Source: Conidiobolus incongruus B7586
Lineage: Eukaryota > Entomophthoromycota > Entomophthoromycetes > Entomophthorales > Conidiobolaceae
Assembly: GCA_000697335.1 (NCBI GenBank)
Contig: JNEM01012051.1
Span: 1-36,641, forward strand
Direction of reading: 5' to 3'
Length of the DNA: 36,641 nucleotides
Shown: piece after piece, positions 1 to 11,394 of the stretch
Layout: each line of letters starts with the position of its first letter
Position numbering within the stretch: the first letter of the stretch is position 1
Made by a program: the position numbers and the translations under genes
Notes under the pieces: generated by a model
Databases searched by the model: none
Seen by the model: only the letters and a program-made list of their open reading frames with translations
What the model was told of the DNA's origin: nothing

Positions 1-1250
1 TAAATAAATATATACAAAGTTAATAGGATATTATATTTTTTTAATATATATATATTATAATTTTTTTTATTAAAATTAACTTTTTAAAATTGGTTGTTTA
101 ATTTAATTATATTTAAACTAAATAGTAGTTATCAAAAGTCTTTTATTTTAGTATCAATATAACTTAACCATAAATCCTCTAAAATTATTTAAAATTTATA
201 AGCAGCTTTTGGTAATAAAATATTATTTAAATTAATAATTTATTGCTAAGTAAATCATTTAAAGATTAAAAAAGAAACTATCTAAAACCTATCAAAATCT
301 AAAAGACTAACTTCAACTGTTATTCTTTTAATTATTAATAGAACAAAAAAATATATTGAAAAACATCTTTTTATTTTAGTAAGAGAATTATCCAAGCACT
401 TTAATATTAGTGTTATAAGTATTCTATATATATTAAAGTTTAAACTCAAATTAATAAATAAAAATATAAAATAGGTACCTTATAATTCAACTAAAGCTTA
501 AAAAAAGCTAGAGTAGTTATTACTAAACAAAACATACTAAAATATTACCAGAAGCCTAAACTTTTAAAATGAATAATTGTGATTAATGAATATTAAATCC
601 CTATATATAATCCTTTACTAAAACATAAATCAAGATGCTAGATTAAGCCAAATCAACCCCCTCCACAAATCCCTTTAAATAAGCATTTTGCTAATAAGTG
701 AATATTAATTATTATAATAGATTATAATGTTATATGCTACTTTTATTTAGTTTCTGAAGGAAAATCAATTAATAGTAAACTTTATATTGCTTTTTTAAAT
801 AAAAGTATTTCTAATTGATGTTCTTAATATAATTTGAGAAGACTTATTATTTTACATGATAATTGCAAAATACATCAATCTAAAGCTATAAAAAACTTTC
901 TAATTAAAAATAGCTGGAAAGAACTACCATATTTAATATACTCCCTAGATTATAACCCATATGATTATAATTGCTTTGGGTAATTAAAAAACCAGCTTAC
1001 AGAAAAGAAAATTTTTGCAAGAAAATTTAATTGGTTTATGAAACATCAAATTTTAGTCTTTAATAAAAAGAACTGTTTTTTAAGTATTAGATATTTGCTA
1101 AAAGTATAGCAAAAAGTTATTAATAATAAAGGAAATTATTAAATTTATATTATATATTTATTTTTATATATTATATATTAAAATATTTATTTATTTTTAA
1201 TTGCAAAAAATTCCCATTATTAAAAATACAAAGTAATAATAATTTTGATA
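1..1250 (+). mobile_element. Decayed mariner-type (DD34D) DNA transposon
   Basis: Translating this stretch in its plus-strand frames gives a worn mariner transposase. The N-terminal helix-turn-helix part reads LVRELSKHFNIS near 375-415. The DDE core has ILHDNCKIHQSKA (second Asp at 858-860), NSWKELPY, then YSLDYNPYDYNCFG with the last Asp at 963-965. Exactly 34 residues separate these two Asp codons, the mariner DD34D spacing. Several stops sit where the family has Trp, for example TAG at 472-474 (the WVP motif) and 639-641, and the frame shifts, so it cannot be expressed. The right end is near 1245, where TTCCCATTATTAAAAATAC resembles the right end of the Tc1-like relic at 19.5 kb. The left end near 1-35 is uncertain. 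Size is normal for mariner (about 1.25 kb). The family call is firm; the borders are approximate. Confidence 0.85.
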
Positions 1251-2070
1251 TATTAAGTTTATGATAAAATAATTATTTTTTAATAAAATTAATTAATATT
1301 AAATTGATTTGCAAAATATCATAAGATTAAATATTAAATTTGGATTATGAAATAATAGACAAAAAATATATTATTTATATTTACAAATTAAATTAATAAA
1401 TGATATGTTAATATACCATTGTTTATTATTTAAAACTTTTGTTTTTAAAATTCAAAATTTGATTGGATTTTATTTTGATTTTTTTGAATTTTTTAAGTGG
1501 GGCTGAATTAACTAGATAGACTAAGTAAAATATTTCTTGTTAAAAAGAGATAAAGCAAAGTAAGATATTTTTATATATAATTATATCTAAATTATACTTA
1601 ATCTCAAGTATATTCAATAAATTCATCTATATTTTTTGGTGTTATAAAAATTATTTTATACTTATTTAAGTTCAATTTATCAGATTAATTAAAAAAGTTT
1701 TGAAATTTTTTGAATATATTTATTGATTAAAATATTTAATATACTTATATATACGCTGAGTGAAATAGATATAAATATTGAAGATTATTTCTTATATAAT
1801 CTAATAAGTCTTTATTTTGTATATTTTTAAAAACCCAATTATATTTTTCAAAATTCAATTTAAAATATCCAGAATTGATATTAAGTATATTTGCATTATC
1901 TCCAAATTCTATTAGCAAAATTACAACATTAACATATCAAACTTTGTTTTGATAAATTATGGTTTGAATATATGGTTTATTTTTATAAACGCACTTATGA
2001 AACTAATCTTGAAACAGTTAATGAAAAATGTTTTAAACTTCATTTGTAAAAATAATATTATTGAAAATAT
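1251..2070. other. AT-rich intergenic DNA, no gene seen
   Basis: Stops are frequent in all frames and I see no RNA gene, tandem array or recognisable protein fragment. The stretch separates the mariner relic from a GC-richer island. Confidence 0.6.
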
Positions 2071-2072
2071 AT

Positions 2073-2440
2073 GATGGGGAATAATCTTGTACATCACTCA
2101 AGAAACTCCGATTACCACACTGATTCAAGGTCACATAGGAGGTCCCTCAATTCATGAACTAGTTGAACCTATCACTTAATAGACACGTCTTTCTACCTTC
2201 ATTTCAAAAGTATCCAGTCTCTAAGTTTCTCTCGTAACACTCACCAAAGCATTTAGTCGTGACGGGCGTGAGATATTTACTTTATTCGCAGTAAGCTACT
2301 TTCACCTAATTTGGCGAACTCCATTAATTTCTCCTAATTTTGTGGTAGCCTATTACTTACCAATCGCGATTCCCTATTTAAGCTCTTAAAACCTATTTCT
2401 TCCACCGGTTACAGCCGTCATATACATCTATTTTGAAATG
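2073..2440. other. GC-richer island of unknown origin
   Basis: About 370 bp with much more G+C than the flanks. It opens with TGATGGGGAATAATC and contains a TATA-like TATTTAAGC near 2376. No long frame is open; the longest ATG frame, from about 2071, has only 28 codons. Candidates are an old LTR-like fragment, a worn non-coding RNA gene or a gene remnant. I cannot find matching ends or a target duplication, so no family is assigned. Confidence 0.35.
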
Positions 2441-3753
2441 AAGCATTATTAGTTGAATTTCAAAAGGTAAATAATTGATAATTAAATATAATTAGATTTA
2501 TCAAAGAAAAATTACTACTATTGTGACTGAAAGGATTAAAATTAAATTTGCTGTTGTAATATATTGATCACAAATATAATAAATATTTTATATCAAGAAT
2601 TGATAATGTGAGAAAACTTTTCATTTATAAATATTCTCAGTTTATAAATTGTAATTATTGGATATTTTTTTTAATATGATTCTGTTAATTTTATAATTAT
2701 GACAAATTTGATGAATGTTGAAAAAGAAATCCAATATAATAAAATATATTTGAAATAAGCTATTAAGAATTGCTTATTAATACTTTATCAAAAATTAAAA
2801 AAATATCGCTAGAAATATTGTACGCTTTATGCTACTTATTTAAATTTAAAATTATATTCAGAAAAGAGGTTCATAATTGAATTCATCAATTTATAATAAC
2901 ATTAAATTTTATGGAATAATTGAGTTTTATAAAAATGAATAAAAAGTAATATAAAATTGTTACAAATTGCATACAATAATGAACAATTTTTTTTGCAAAC
3001 ACGTTTAAAATCTATGGTTTTTTTTTGATTTCAGATCGATAGATGATAATAATATTTCACTTTTCTTAAATATTAAAATCGTAGAATTCTCAAATTTAAA
3101 TTCATATTATTTGTTTTCTTCTGTTAGATTGAAACATTTAAATTCTATTCTGATTCTCTAATAACTTGAAAGTATTTTATTTTCAAGTGCGATATTTTGG
3201 ATAAAAAATTTATCCTTCCTCCAAAGAGAAAATCAAATTTTCTATTAAACTTTATAAATATTACAATTATCTAATTAATTTCCGATTTCACTTTTATGTA
3301 TATCAGATTGGTTAAAATTATATCAATATTTGAATATCACAAAATATGCACATAACAATCATTGTAAATTCAATTTATTTTTAATAAGCATAAACTTTTA
3401 TAATTATATATTTGATTCAGAGTATTAAATTACATTAATTATATATGAAAATAAATACCATAGATGCTCCTCTATATCAAATTATTTAATGAATATATTT
3501 TTACTATGGGTTTAATATATTGATTATGCATACATCATATAAATTAGAGATATTTATAACTTTAGCCGTTTAATATATTTTAATTACTAATTTCAAATTA
3601 TTCGGACTAATATATGAACAGCTCACAGCTTGAAAAAGTAGGTATATATAGTTTAACATTATAATTCAAAGAGTTAGGTGCAAATTTGAAATAAATATCA
3701 TTATGCTAATTGTGAAAGTTATTATACAACCACAAAAATTACGACAATTATAT
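2441..3753. other. AT-rich intergenic DNA, no gene seen
   Basis: Only short chance frames occur here and no RNA gene or repeat array was recognised. Confidence 0.6.
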
Positions 3754-4087
3754 TGTCACGGGCCGGAGGACCCGTTCGTCCTTAACAATTCAATTCATTC
3801 GAGAACCCCGTCACAGATCCACCTGCAACGTGACCACAAAATACACCCGAGCAATGCAATCAATCGTTCCATCCGACGTACGGTTCGTACGCTGGGAAGA
3901 CACGTCAAACAAACTATAAATATGCCGACTACAACCAAGTTATCACGTCGGTCCTCTTCCTATGGTACAGCCCAATAATCCAGGTTAAACAATAAATTAC
4001 CCATTTTATATCACCAAACAGGTGCCGTCCTGGAAGACGACTATTTACTTAAAAGTTATTGGACACTTGACTTCCCAGCCAGTGTCA
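3754..4087 (+). mobile_element. Candidate solo LTR of an LTR retrotransposon
   Basis: A sharply bounded 334-bp GC-richer block starts TGTCACGGGCC and ends CCAGTGTCA, so it has TG...CA borders and imperfect short inverted ends (TGTCAC/GTGTCA). A TATA box (CTATAAATATG) lies about 160 bp in, and CAATAAATTACC further on could serve as a poly(A) signal, the order expected of an LTR. ATAT flanks both sides, which may be a 4-bp target duplication or chance in this AT-rich context. No internal retrotransposon region is attached. A 91-codon ORF over most of the block resembles no protein and is probably incidental. LTR identity is inferred from architecture; the family is not assignable and the age cannot be judged without a second copy. 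Confidence 0.45.
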
Positions 4088-4159
4088 ATATAATTAAAAT
4101 GAAATCAAATTCTTTGAATTTATTCCAACATAATGTAGTAATACCGATTACTAGTGGAA

Positions 4160-4500
4160 AATTGATAATAGAGAAGGGAGCGGCTTACCCGTAGTTTGTA
4201 TGATACTTTAATTTAAGGTGCTTTGTTAGGTTATTAAGAGGTTAATGGGCTTCACAGAAGACTAGAGGCGATGTTGAAAATTATCTCTACCATGGTTCAT
4301 TTATAGACCATTCTTTCGGTCGTAGGTAGTGTAAATATGTATATTAGATCCTGAGAATAATGAGAGCTTGAAGTAGTGTGAGGTGTATTCTGGGATTATA
4401 TCTATATAAGGTGATTGATTGCGAGATGAATTTGGTCGGACAGGTTGCTATCTAAGTAACCACAATTTAATAGGCCATCTCAGTGCCTGATCATAGTTAA
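4160..4500. other. Second GC-richer island, unidentified
   Basis: From about 4160 to 4500 base composition again rises above the flanks. On the minus strand it begins TGATCAGGCACTG and holds TATA-like motifs, but there is no long frame, no clean pair of termini and no tRNA or rRNA fold I recognise. It could be another LTR-like remnant or a relic of a transcribed locus. Confidence 0.3.
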
Positions 4501-6429
4501 AATTTTAAATCATATTTTAAAAATTATTAGCCCGATGCTTAGTCTAAATTTCTAATATATAGCGTAAAAGCATTAAGAATGTGATTATAAATTACTCAAA
4601 ATTAATAAATTTATATATATTCAAATAATTTTAAAAAAATATTTTTGTAATTTTAATAAAATGAAATCATATTTCGAATAGCGCAAAAATAAATAAAATA
4701 AATTTTTTTACTACATTTGGTTCACTTAGAATTTGAAATTACTGTACAATTGAAAAAATACCTAAGTAAAAATACAGGACAATATTTGGTATTTGCATTA
4801 AATTCAGCTATAAAAAATATTCAAAAAGAAAATGATATTTACATTTCTCCAATTTTTTATGTATTTATATTTGAATTTTCACTTACATATTTGCAATCTT
4901 AGTACTATAATTGTTTTGCTAATTTTTAATTAACAAAATTAATCCATAAAATCACAAATTTTGAGGGAAAAAATTAATATTTATATCCGAAGCTTTTCAA
5001 TGGCAACTAGTTATATCAATTTGATGAAATAATATAATAAAAAATTATATTATAATCTATACTAATCCAATACAATTTTATGTATTATATTATTTATAAT
5101 TCTTATAGTATAATAATTAAAATTTTAAAATAAATAATTAATTATATTAACACACATACATAAAACAATTCTTAAATAGAGTTCAAAAATTTTCATAAAA
5201 TTTTTAAAATTCTGTTGGATATATGCTAATTAATTTTGAACGGAAAAAATCGCAATCTGGTTAAAATTTTAAAAACTTAGCATGAATTAATTAGGTTATA
5301 CTTTGAGTCGTAAAAATAATGCCAAAGATATTCAAATTAATGTATTATAATTCATTCAATTTGTGAACTTAATTTTCCTATTAATCTCTTAATCATATAT
5401 TGTAACAATTGGGATAAATATCAAAATTATTAAAACTGGTATTCATTATATATTAAATCTAATATTATCACAATAAATGAAAGTATAAATATTTAGTTGA
5501 ATTAAGAATTCAAAATAATAAAATGAACAATACAGTATAAAACTGATTTATATTTAAGATAATTTGAAAATATAAAACTTAACTTGTACTTGAAAACAAT
5601 AACTGGAGTTTAAAGATAAAAATTATATACCCATCGAAATAGTTGATTTATAGTGTTACCTCGTGATAATTTTGATATAAAAAGAAAATTAATAATGTAT
5701 TCATTATGGCAATAGTGTTGTCACACAGTAAAAATAATAATTTTCAATAATAGTTCTATAATAAAATTGATCCAATTATAGTTTGTATTGTTTAATTATT
5801 CTATTAATAAAAATATCAACTTTGAGTAATTTTATATATATCTAAAATCTGACTAAATTTAAATGTCATAATTGTCAAATAATACTATATTGATAATTTA
5901 ATAATCAAATTATCAAAAAGATGATGTCAATGTTAACAGTAAAAATAAAATTTTAATTCTATTAACCATAGAAGGGAAATACTAATTGTTAAATAAATTC
6001 ATTTGGATTATAACTGAATTCTCTCTGCCAATTGAATGTGTTATCTATATCTTCAAGTGAGGCATTAATTGAAAATTTTGTGTTACAGAATTCAAATTGC
6101 ACCATCATAAGGCGGATAAATAACTGGATAGTATTTAGTTTATGTTTAGCATTAATTTATTTAAAAATTATTAATCAATAGCGGAGATAGGAATTAGTCG
6201 AATAGAAATAAGTTGATATCAAAATTTATAGTTAGGAATAAAGGTATATTAATGTTTATTATATTAATTATGGAAAATTAAAATTATCCCCTGGTTATTT
6301 TACTTGTGGGGTATACTACATTAAATTTTTATTAAGTATTCATAATGTACATACAAAATTTTCACATATAAATCCATAATAATCAGTTAGAATTACTTTA
6401 TTCAGATTGCTTACAATCATTCAATATTT
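4501..6429. other. AT-rich intergenic DNA, no gene seen
   Basis: A 61-codon ORF at 4717-4902 has the Ile/Lys/Asn/Phe-rich composition of chance translation of AT-rich DNA and is not called. Nothing else is recognisable. Confidence 0.6.
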
Positions 6430-8010
6430 CTTAGCCAATTGTCCTCAATTAATGCAATAATTACCTCAAACGAAAAATACGGTGCAATAAATAGAAGCCT
6501 TTTTGTCAAGGATGTATTCACCCAGGAATTTTATCAATATACACCAGTTAAAACAATGTATGAATAAATATTAAAACACCTCTTTCTAAAAAGTCCCGAA
6601 TCTGACAGTTACATTATTCCGAGCCCATCGAGTAATAATTCTGAACATAGTTCAGACCCTTGTGACCTTGGGGTGATTAACAGAATTCATCCCGACTTAC
6701 CTGCATTCAAATGAAAAATTGGTTGAAAAGATAGATCACAATACCGAAATAATTCTGCTAGGTAGCTATAAGAAATTAATATATAAGATAAATACAATAG
6801 ATCATAACTCCCGTCTATTGATTTTGATGAAAGAATTCCCATATGTATAGCATATTACGATGACTTTGGTTCTATCTACATTTGCTGAAAACCAAATTTA
6901 AAAGCATTTCCATTGCCAATTACCATCAATCAGGTCATGGAAATCGCCAATAAAGCTATGAAACTTCTGCAGCAAGAGAAAAGGAAAAATCACCTAGCAC
7001 TTGATGTGGTTTAGTTTAACCTTGCCTTATTATACCTTTTTTGAGAATCAATAAGAATCAGGGTGGTTGAGCATCGGAGTTGGGTGCCAGCTTGCTCAAA
7101 GGATCTGATTGGATCAAATGATTGATTGTCCCAGTGAGCTTATTCCAAATGGCGATGTCGGTGCTTTATATGATGAAATAATGACAAGTTCTTGGTGGTG
7201 AATTTACAAGACTTCTCCTTGAACTTAGTATGCAATCGCCCCTATTATTTTAAAGATTATGAGTTTTCACTATTAGCTTTCTTAGAATTTATAGAAAAAT
7301 GTCCGGTGCATTTCCTAAACTTTCACAAATACAATTATGATAACATGGGGAAATGAAAATCGAAGCTTTGCTACCATTGTTAAATAAAATTAAAGGCATT
7401 AGAATTACTTTTGAATTGAATGGAGATAAAATAATGTTTAACAATCCTGCATTCAAAACTCAAATTATTGATCCAATGCATGAAAGCTCCATTTACTATA
7501 GTTATGGAAATATTCACTGGTATGTCGAATATGAACTGTTATAAATTGAGTGTAGCAAATGGCTAATTTATGTTACCAAACAGTTTCCAATCAACCATTA
7601 CCTCGAGAGTACCTTTCCTCCTATTCATATTGAATTTGATTCAATGATTTTAGAAGTGACAATAAAAATGATGATAAATGGTACTGTAATTTTTATAGAA
7701 TATATTGAACTTACATTCGCTACTATTGTGTCTCAAAAATTCAGCTCCAAAGGATTTTATATAGCAGTTAATAATTCCAGCATTTATCAATAGTACATGT
7801 CATATAGTGGTGTGACACTTGATCCAGCGCGATATTTTATACTTTTAAATTGTATGCTAGTTTTTTACCAGTACAAACTTCCACCGATATCATTGAATTA
7901 TGCTAATTAGATAAGCAAGAAATCATTCAATTAAATGTCAATTTTTCGAATTGTAATACACTTACCAAATAATAAAATAATCTTTTCAGAAAAAATTTGA
8001 ATTAATCAAG
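6430..8010 (+). pseudogene. Dead paralogue of the Zn2Cys6 regulator at 11395-13047
   Basis: This stretch aligns from end to end with the intact regulator about 5 kb downstream on the same strand. It begins at the degraded start (TTAGCCAATTG against ATGAGCCAATTT). Recognisable pieces in order are the zinc-cluster remnant FCQGCIHPG (about 6501-6527, with some of the six Cys lost), IHPDLPAFK followed by TGA where the intact gene has Trp101 (about 6685-6714), EIANKAMKLLQQEKRKNH (about 6940-6995), NRPYYFKDYE, FIEKCPVHFLNFHKY, IHWYVEYEL (about 7512-7540) and a C-terminal tail to about 8010. The frames shift repeatedly, many stops occur and there is no initiator ATG. A 63-codon ORF at 7353-7544 is only one open stretch in it. 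Substitutions are mixed and many TGG and CA sites survive, unlike the transposon relics. It is an old tandem duplicate that lost function while its sister was kept. Confidence 0.92.
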
Positions 8011-11000
8011 AATAACATTTGTCAATAATTTGTATTTCACTCATTTATGAATATATAAGGTTTAGCTTTGTTAACATTATACTAATATTAGTTATAATAA
8101 CAACTAACTATATTTTGCATCAATTAATAAAACATTTTATGAATTATCAATTTTTAAATACCTTACTGATTATTTTTTATCCAAGTACAACATTTCACAG
8201 ATCAAAAACTCTTATGTTTTGAAATTTAAATCAACCAAATTTGGTCTTGATTAAAATTTAAAATATATTATTAGATATATAATACATTATATATATGTTA
8301 ACTTTGTATTTTAAAATTCAGACGAGACTATATTTATATTTAAACTCTCATTATAAATTATACACTATTAATGAAAGTTATTTGTAAATAATCAAACTTC
8401 ATAACGCTGTATAAATATATCATAATGATTTATATTTTATTAAATGGCGATAGTTTAATATTTGCACACCCAAATATGTATAATATATTTGGATTAAATT
8501 GGTGAAATTAGAATATCTAATTTGGCCAAACATTTAAGTAAAATCAATTGCTAATTTAGTAGGAATAGCTTTTATAATATATGCTTGATAATATATTGTC
8601 AAGTTTTTATTAAAGCATTATTAAAAACATTAAGCAATTATTTCCTTGAACATAAGTAGAAGAATAGCTTGAAATAACGCTTGATTATTGCAAGTTTTTA
8701 TGACATCATTAAATTTTTGCAGAGTTCAGAAAAAAACAAATATTTACTATCCAATTAAAGTAATATTAGTAACATAGATATATTTAGTAACAATCACCCA
8801 TTTTTCGTTTTTCCTCAAAAAATAGATTGCATAAAAATGTAACTTAAATGAAACCAATAATTTCTGTATGTTGTATCTTGAAATACTAATTATCTTTTTA
8901 TATTTGAGATCATCAAATTATCATTTAAAAAATTTAAGCTCTTAATAATAACATATTGAAATATGAAGATGAAAACATATAAACTATACACAATAAATTA
9001 TATAAAATCACATATTAATTAATAATTTATATTGTATTAATTTTATAATACATTATTAAAAATATGAAATTAATTGTGCGACCAAATAAAATAAATTGTA
9101 TGAATATGACAATTAATACACACATAGAGTATAATGATGACCAAAATATTTGAATAGATCTGATTTTTTATAAAATGATATAAAATTTCAATTTTTCCTC
9201 CAAAACATTAGTTTTCAATAAAATTTGCATATTTATTTATTTATTTAATATTTTTTATTCATATTTGTAAAAAATGAAAATATTATCCAATAAAAATCAA
9301 ATAATATATATCATAAATTATATCATAAATTATATTAAAGCTTAATTTGGCAATAATCAATCACATAACTTTAAATATAAACAATACCTCAACACTAAAT
9401 TACCAAAGAAATATTCATATTAAATTCCATTTTGTAAACGGAGTTATTATAAAATTCAAGAATTATAAAGGTGTTTATTCTTAATTAAATATTAAAATTT
9501 TATAACATCTTTTGATAAAGATTTCAAAATATTTAAACTTATTTATTACTTAATATTTCATTGTATACAATTGTATTTGAGTATCATGCATACATAATCT
9601 CTGTAATATATTCCTATACAAATAAAATTGGATAAATCTATTTTTGAAATTTTTTTCATAACATATAAAATGTGGTATCAAGAATTGAATAAATACTTGA
9701 ACAATACATAAATGGTAATTCATTTTAATAAATAGAACTTATTTACAATTCAAAAAAAGAAAAAATAGTCGTTAATAGCCATTGGACTATTTCTGAAACA
9801 TGTGATAATTTTTAATGTAGATAGAATTAATCGAATTTAATTCATTTGAAATATCTGTTCCTAAAGTTGAAATATATTAAAAATAAGAATATTAAATGAA
9901 ATATTTATTAATACTGGGTTATTAAAAATATCGCAATATTACTACGACCAAGATATAAATGAAAATATTTAAATTCTACATGAGCTTAAATAGATAATCA
10001 TAATTACATAATGAACCATATTGATTATTATGATTTAGGTGTTAATTTCAAAAGGATATTACATATAAGGAAACTACGATAAACATTTAAAAAATTTTTG
10101 GTTACAACAGTTAATACTTTCAAATTATACACAACCATATTTAAAATTTGGAGGATACGGTCACCTATAATTTTAAACATATAATAATATAAATTTCATT
10201 CAAGTATTCAATAATATATTTCAAATTAATTATAATAATTTTTTATTCAAAAAATCTAATATTAATATAATAAAAGTAATAATTAAAATATAATTCAATA
10301 ATATATTAGATATAAAGTCTATTTCACCCACTTAATAAATCATTAATGTATTTTTTTACATATTTCATTGAATTATTTTATATTTGTAAAATTAACCAAA
10401 TAGATTATTCGATTTAATTATACACAAATTTCAGTATATTTTTAAAGTATTATTCTAATGTTATATTCAAGTATATTAATATAGATATATGATTAAAAAA
10501 TTATTTATTAACATAAAATATTATAAATTTTTTAGTGGTTTAATTCTATAGCCACTTATCAATTTTAGTGGTGATAGATTTCATTAATTCCTAGAAAGTC
10601 ATTTATAAAAACTCTTATGCATTGAATTTTGATGGTTTCAATAATATATGATGTGCAAGCCAAAAATCGAGAGAATATTTGCCATTAGAATATTAATTTC
10701 TCTAATTTTCACAAAAAATTCCTTTTTATAAGCAAATTATATAAAAATCTGATATGAAATTTCAAATTTTTTCTAATATTATATTTTTGATATTGTGTAA
10801 AAAACGAATTACAAAAACGGAAAGGATACTCAATCGTTGTGTGTATATTCCAATAGTAAAAATAGGGGGTTATTCTATTCAAACCTTTAATTTTTAGTCC
10901 AAACCAATTTCTTTTTATGAGTTATGGGCATTAGTTATATCATAGATTATCTAAATATTATATTATTTAAATTTATATTTTATGAGACAATTTTGGTGGA

Positions 11001-11394
11001 TTTTTATTTTAGTATAATATGCGATTTCAGGAATTCTAAAGCAAGTATGGTGATTAAGCTATTATTGTTTTATATTTATGGTTAAAGTAATATTTGGGAT
11101 CCTCTCAAAATTAATAAAACATGATTAATATTAATTTTCATATTTTAATCGGGAAATTGTGAAATTTATTTTGATTTAGTCATTAAAATTTTTTTAAAAT
11201 GAATATAATATTTTGATAAAGCTAATTATGTTTAATCATTAAATATTATTATCTTGATCAGCCCTAAATTTCCTTCAAACATTGTAATACTTTGCATTGA
11301 ATTTTCCAAATGTTATTTATTCATCGCACCGAATACTAATAATCGATTTTTGTCAAAAAAATTGATTTTCAGTAATATTTGTTAATCTCAAATA
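8011..11394. other. AT-rich intergenic DNA upstream of the regulator
   Basis: About 3.4 kb with no supported gene. A 12-bp unit (ATCATAAATTAT) is tandemly duplicated near 9309-9334. The 67-codon ORF at 8019-8222 is AT-rich chance sequence. Promoter elements of the downstream regulator probably lie in the last few hundred bases, but none is distinctive. Confidence 0.55.

Noticed and set aside
2300-2400. U1 snRNA-like ATTACTTACC
   Set aside because: The surrounding sequence lacks the U1 stem-loops and Sm site, and the match is too short.
3703-3978. 91-codon ORF over the candidate LTR
   Set aside because: No protein-family resemblance; it follows from the higher G+C of the LTR-like block.
4717-4902. 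61-codon ORF
   Set aside because: Ile/Lys/Asn/Phe-rich chance translation of AT-rich DNA with no motif.
7353-7544. 63-codon ORF taken as a separate gene
   Set aside because: It is an open stretch of the dead Zn2Cys6 paralogue, aligning to the middle of the intact protein.
8019-8222. 67-codon ORF
   Set aside because: Low-complexity hydrophobic chance frame directly after the pseudogene.
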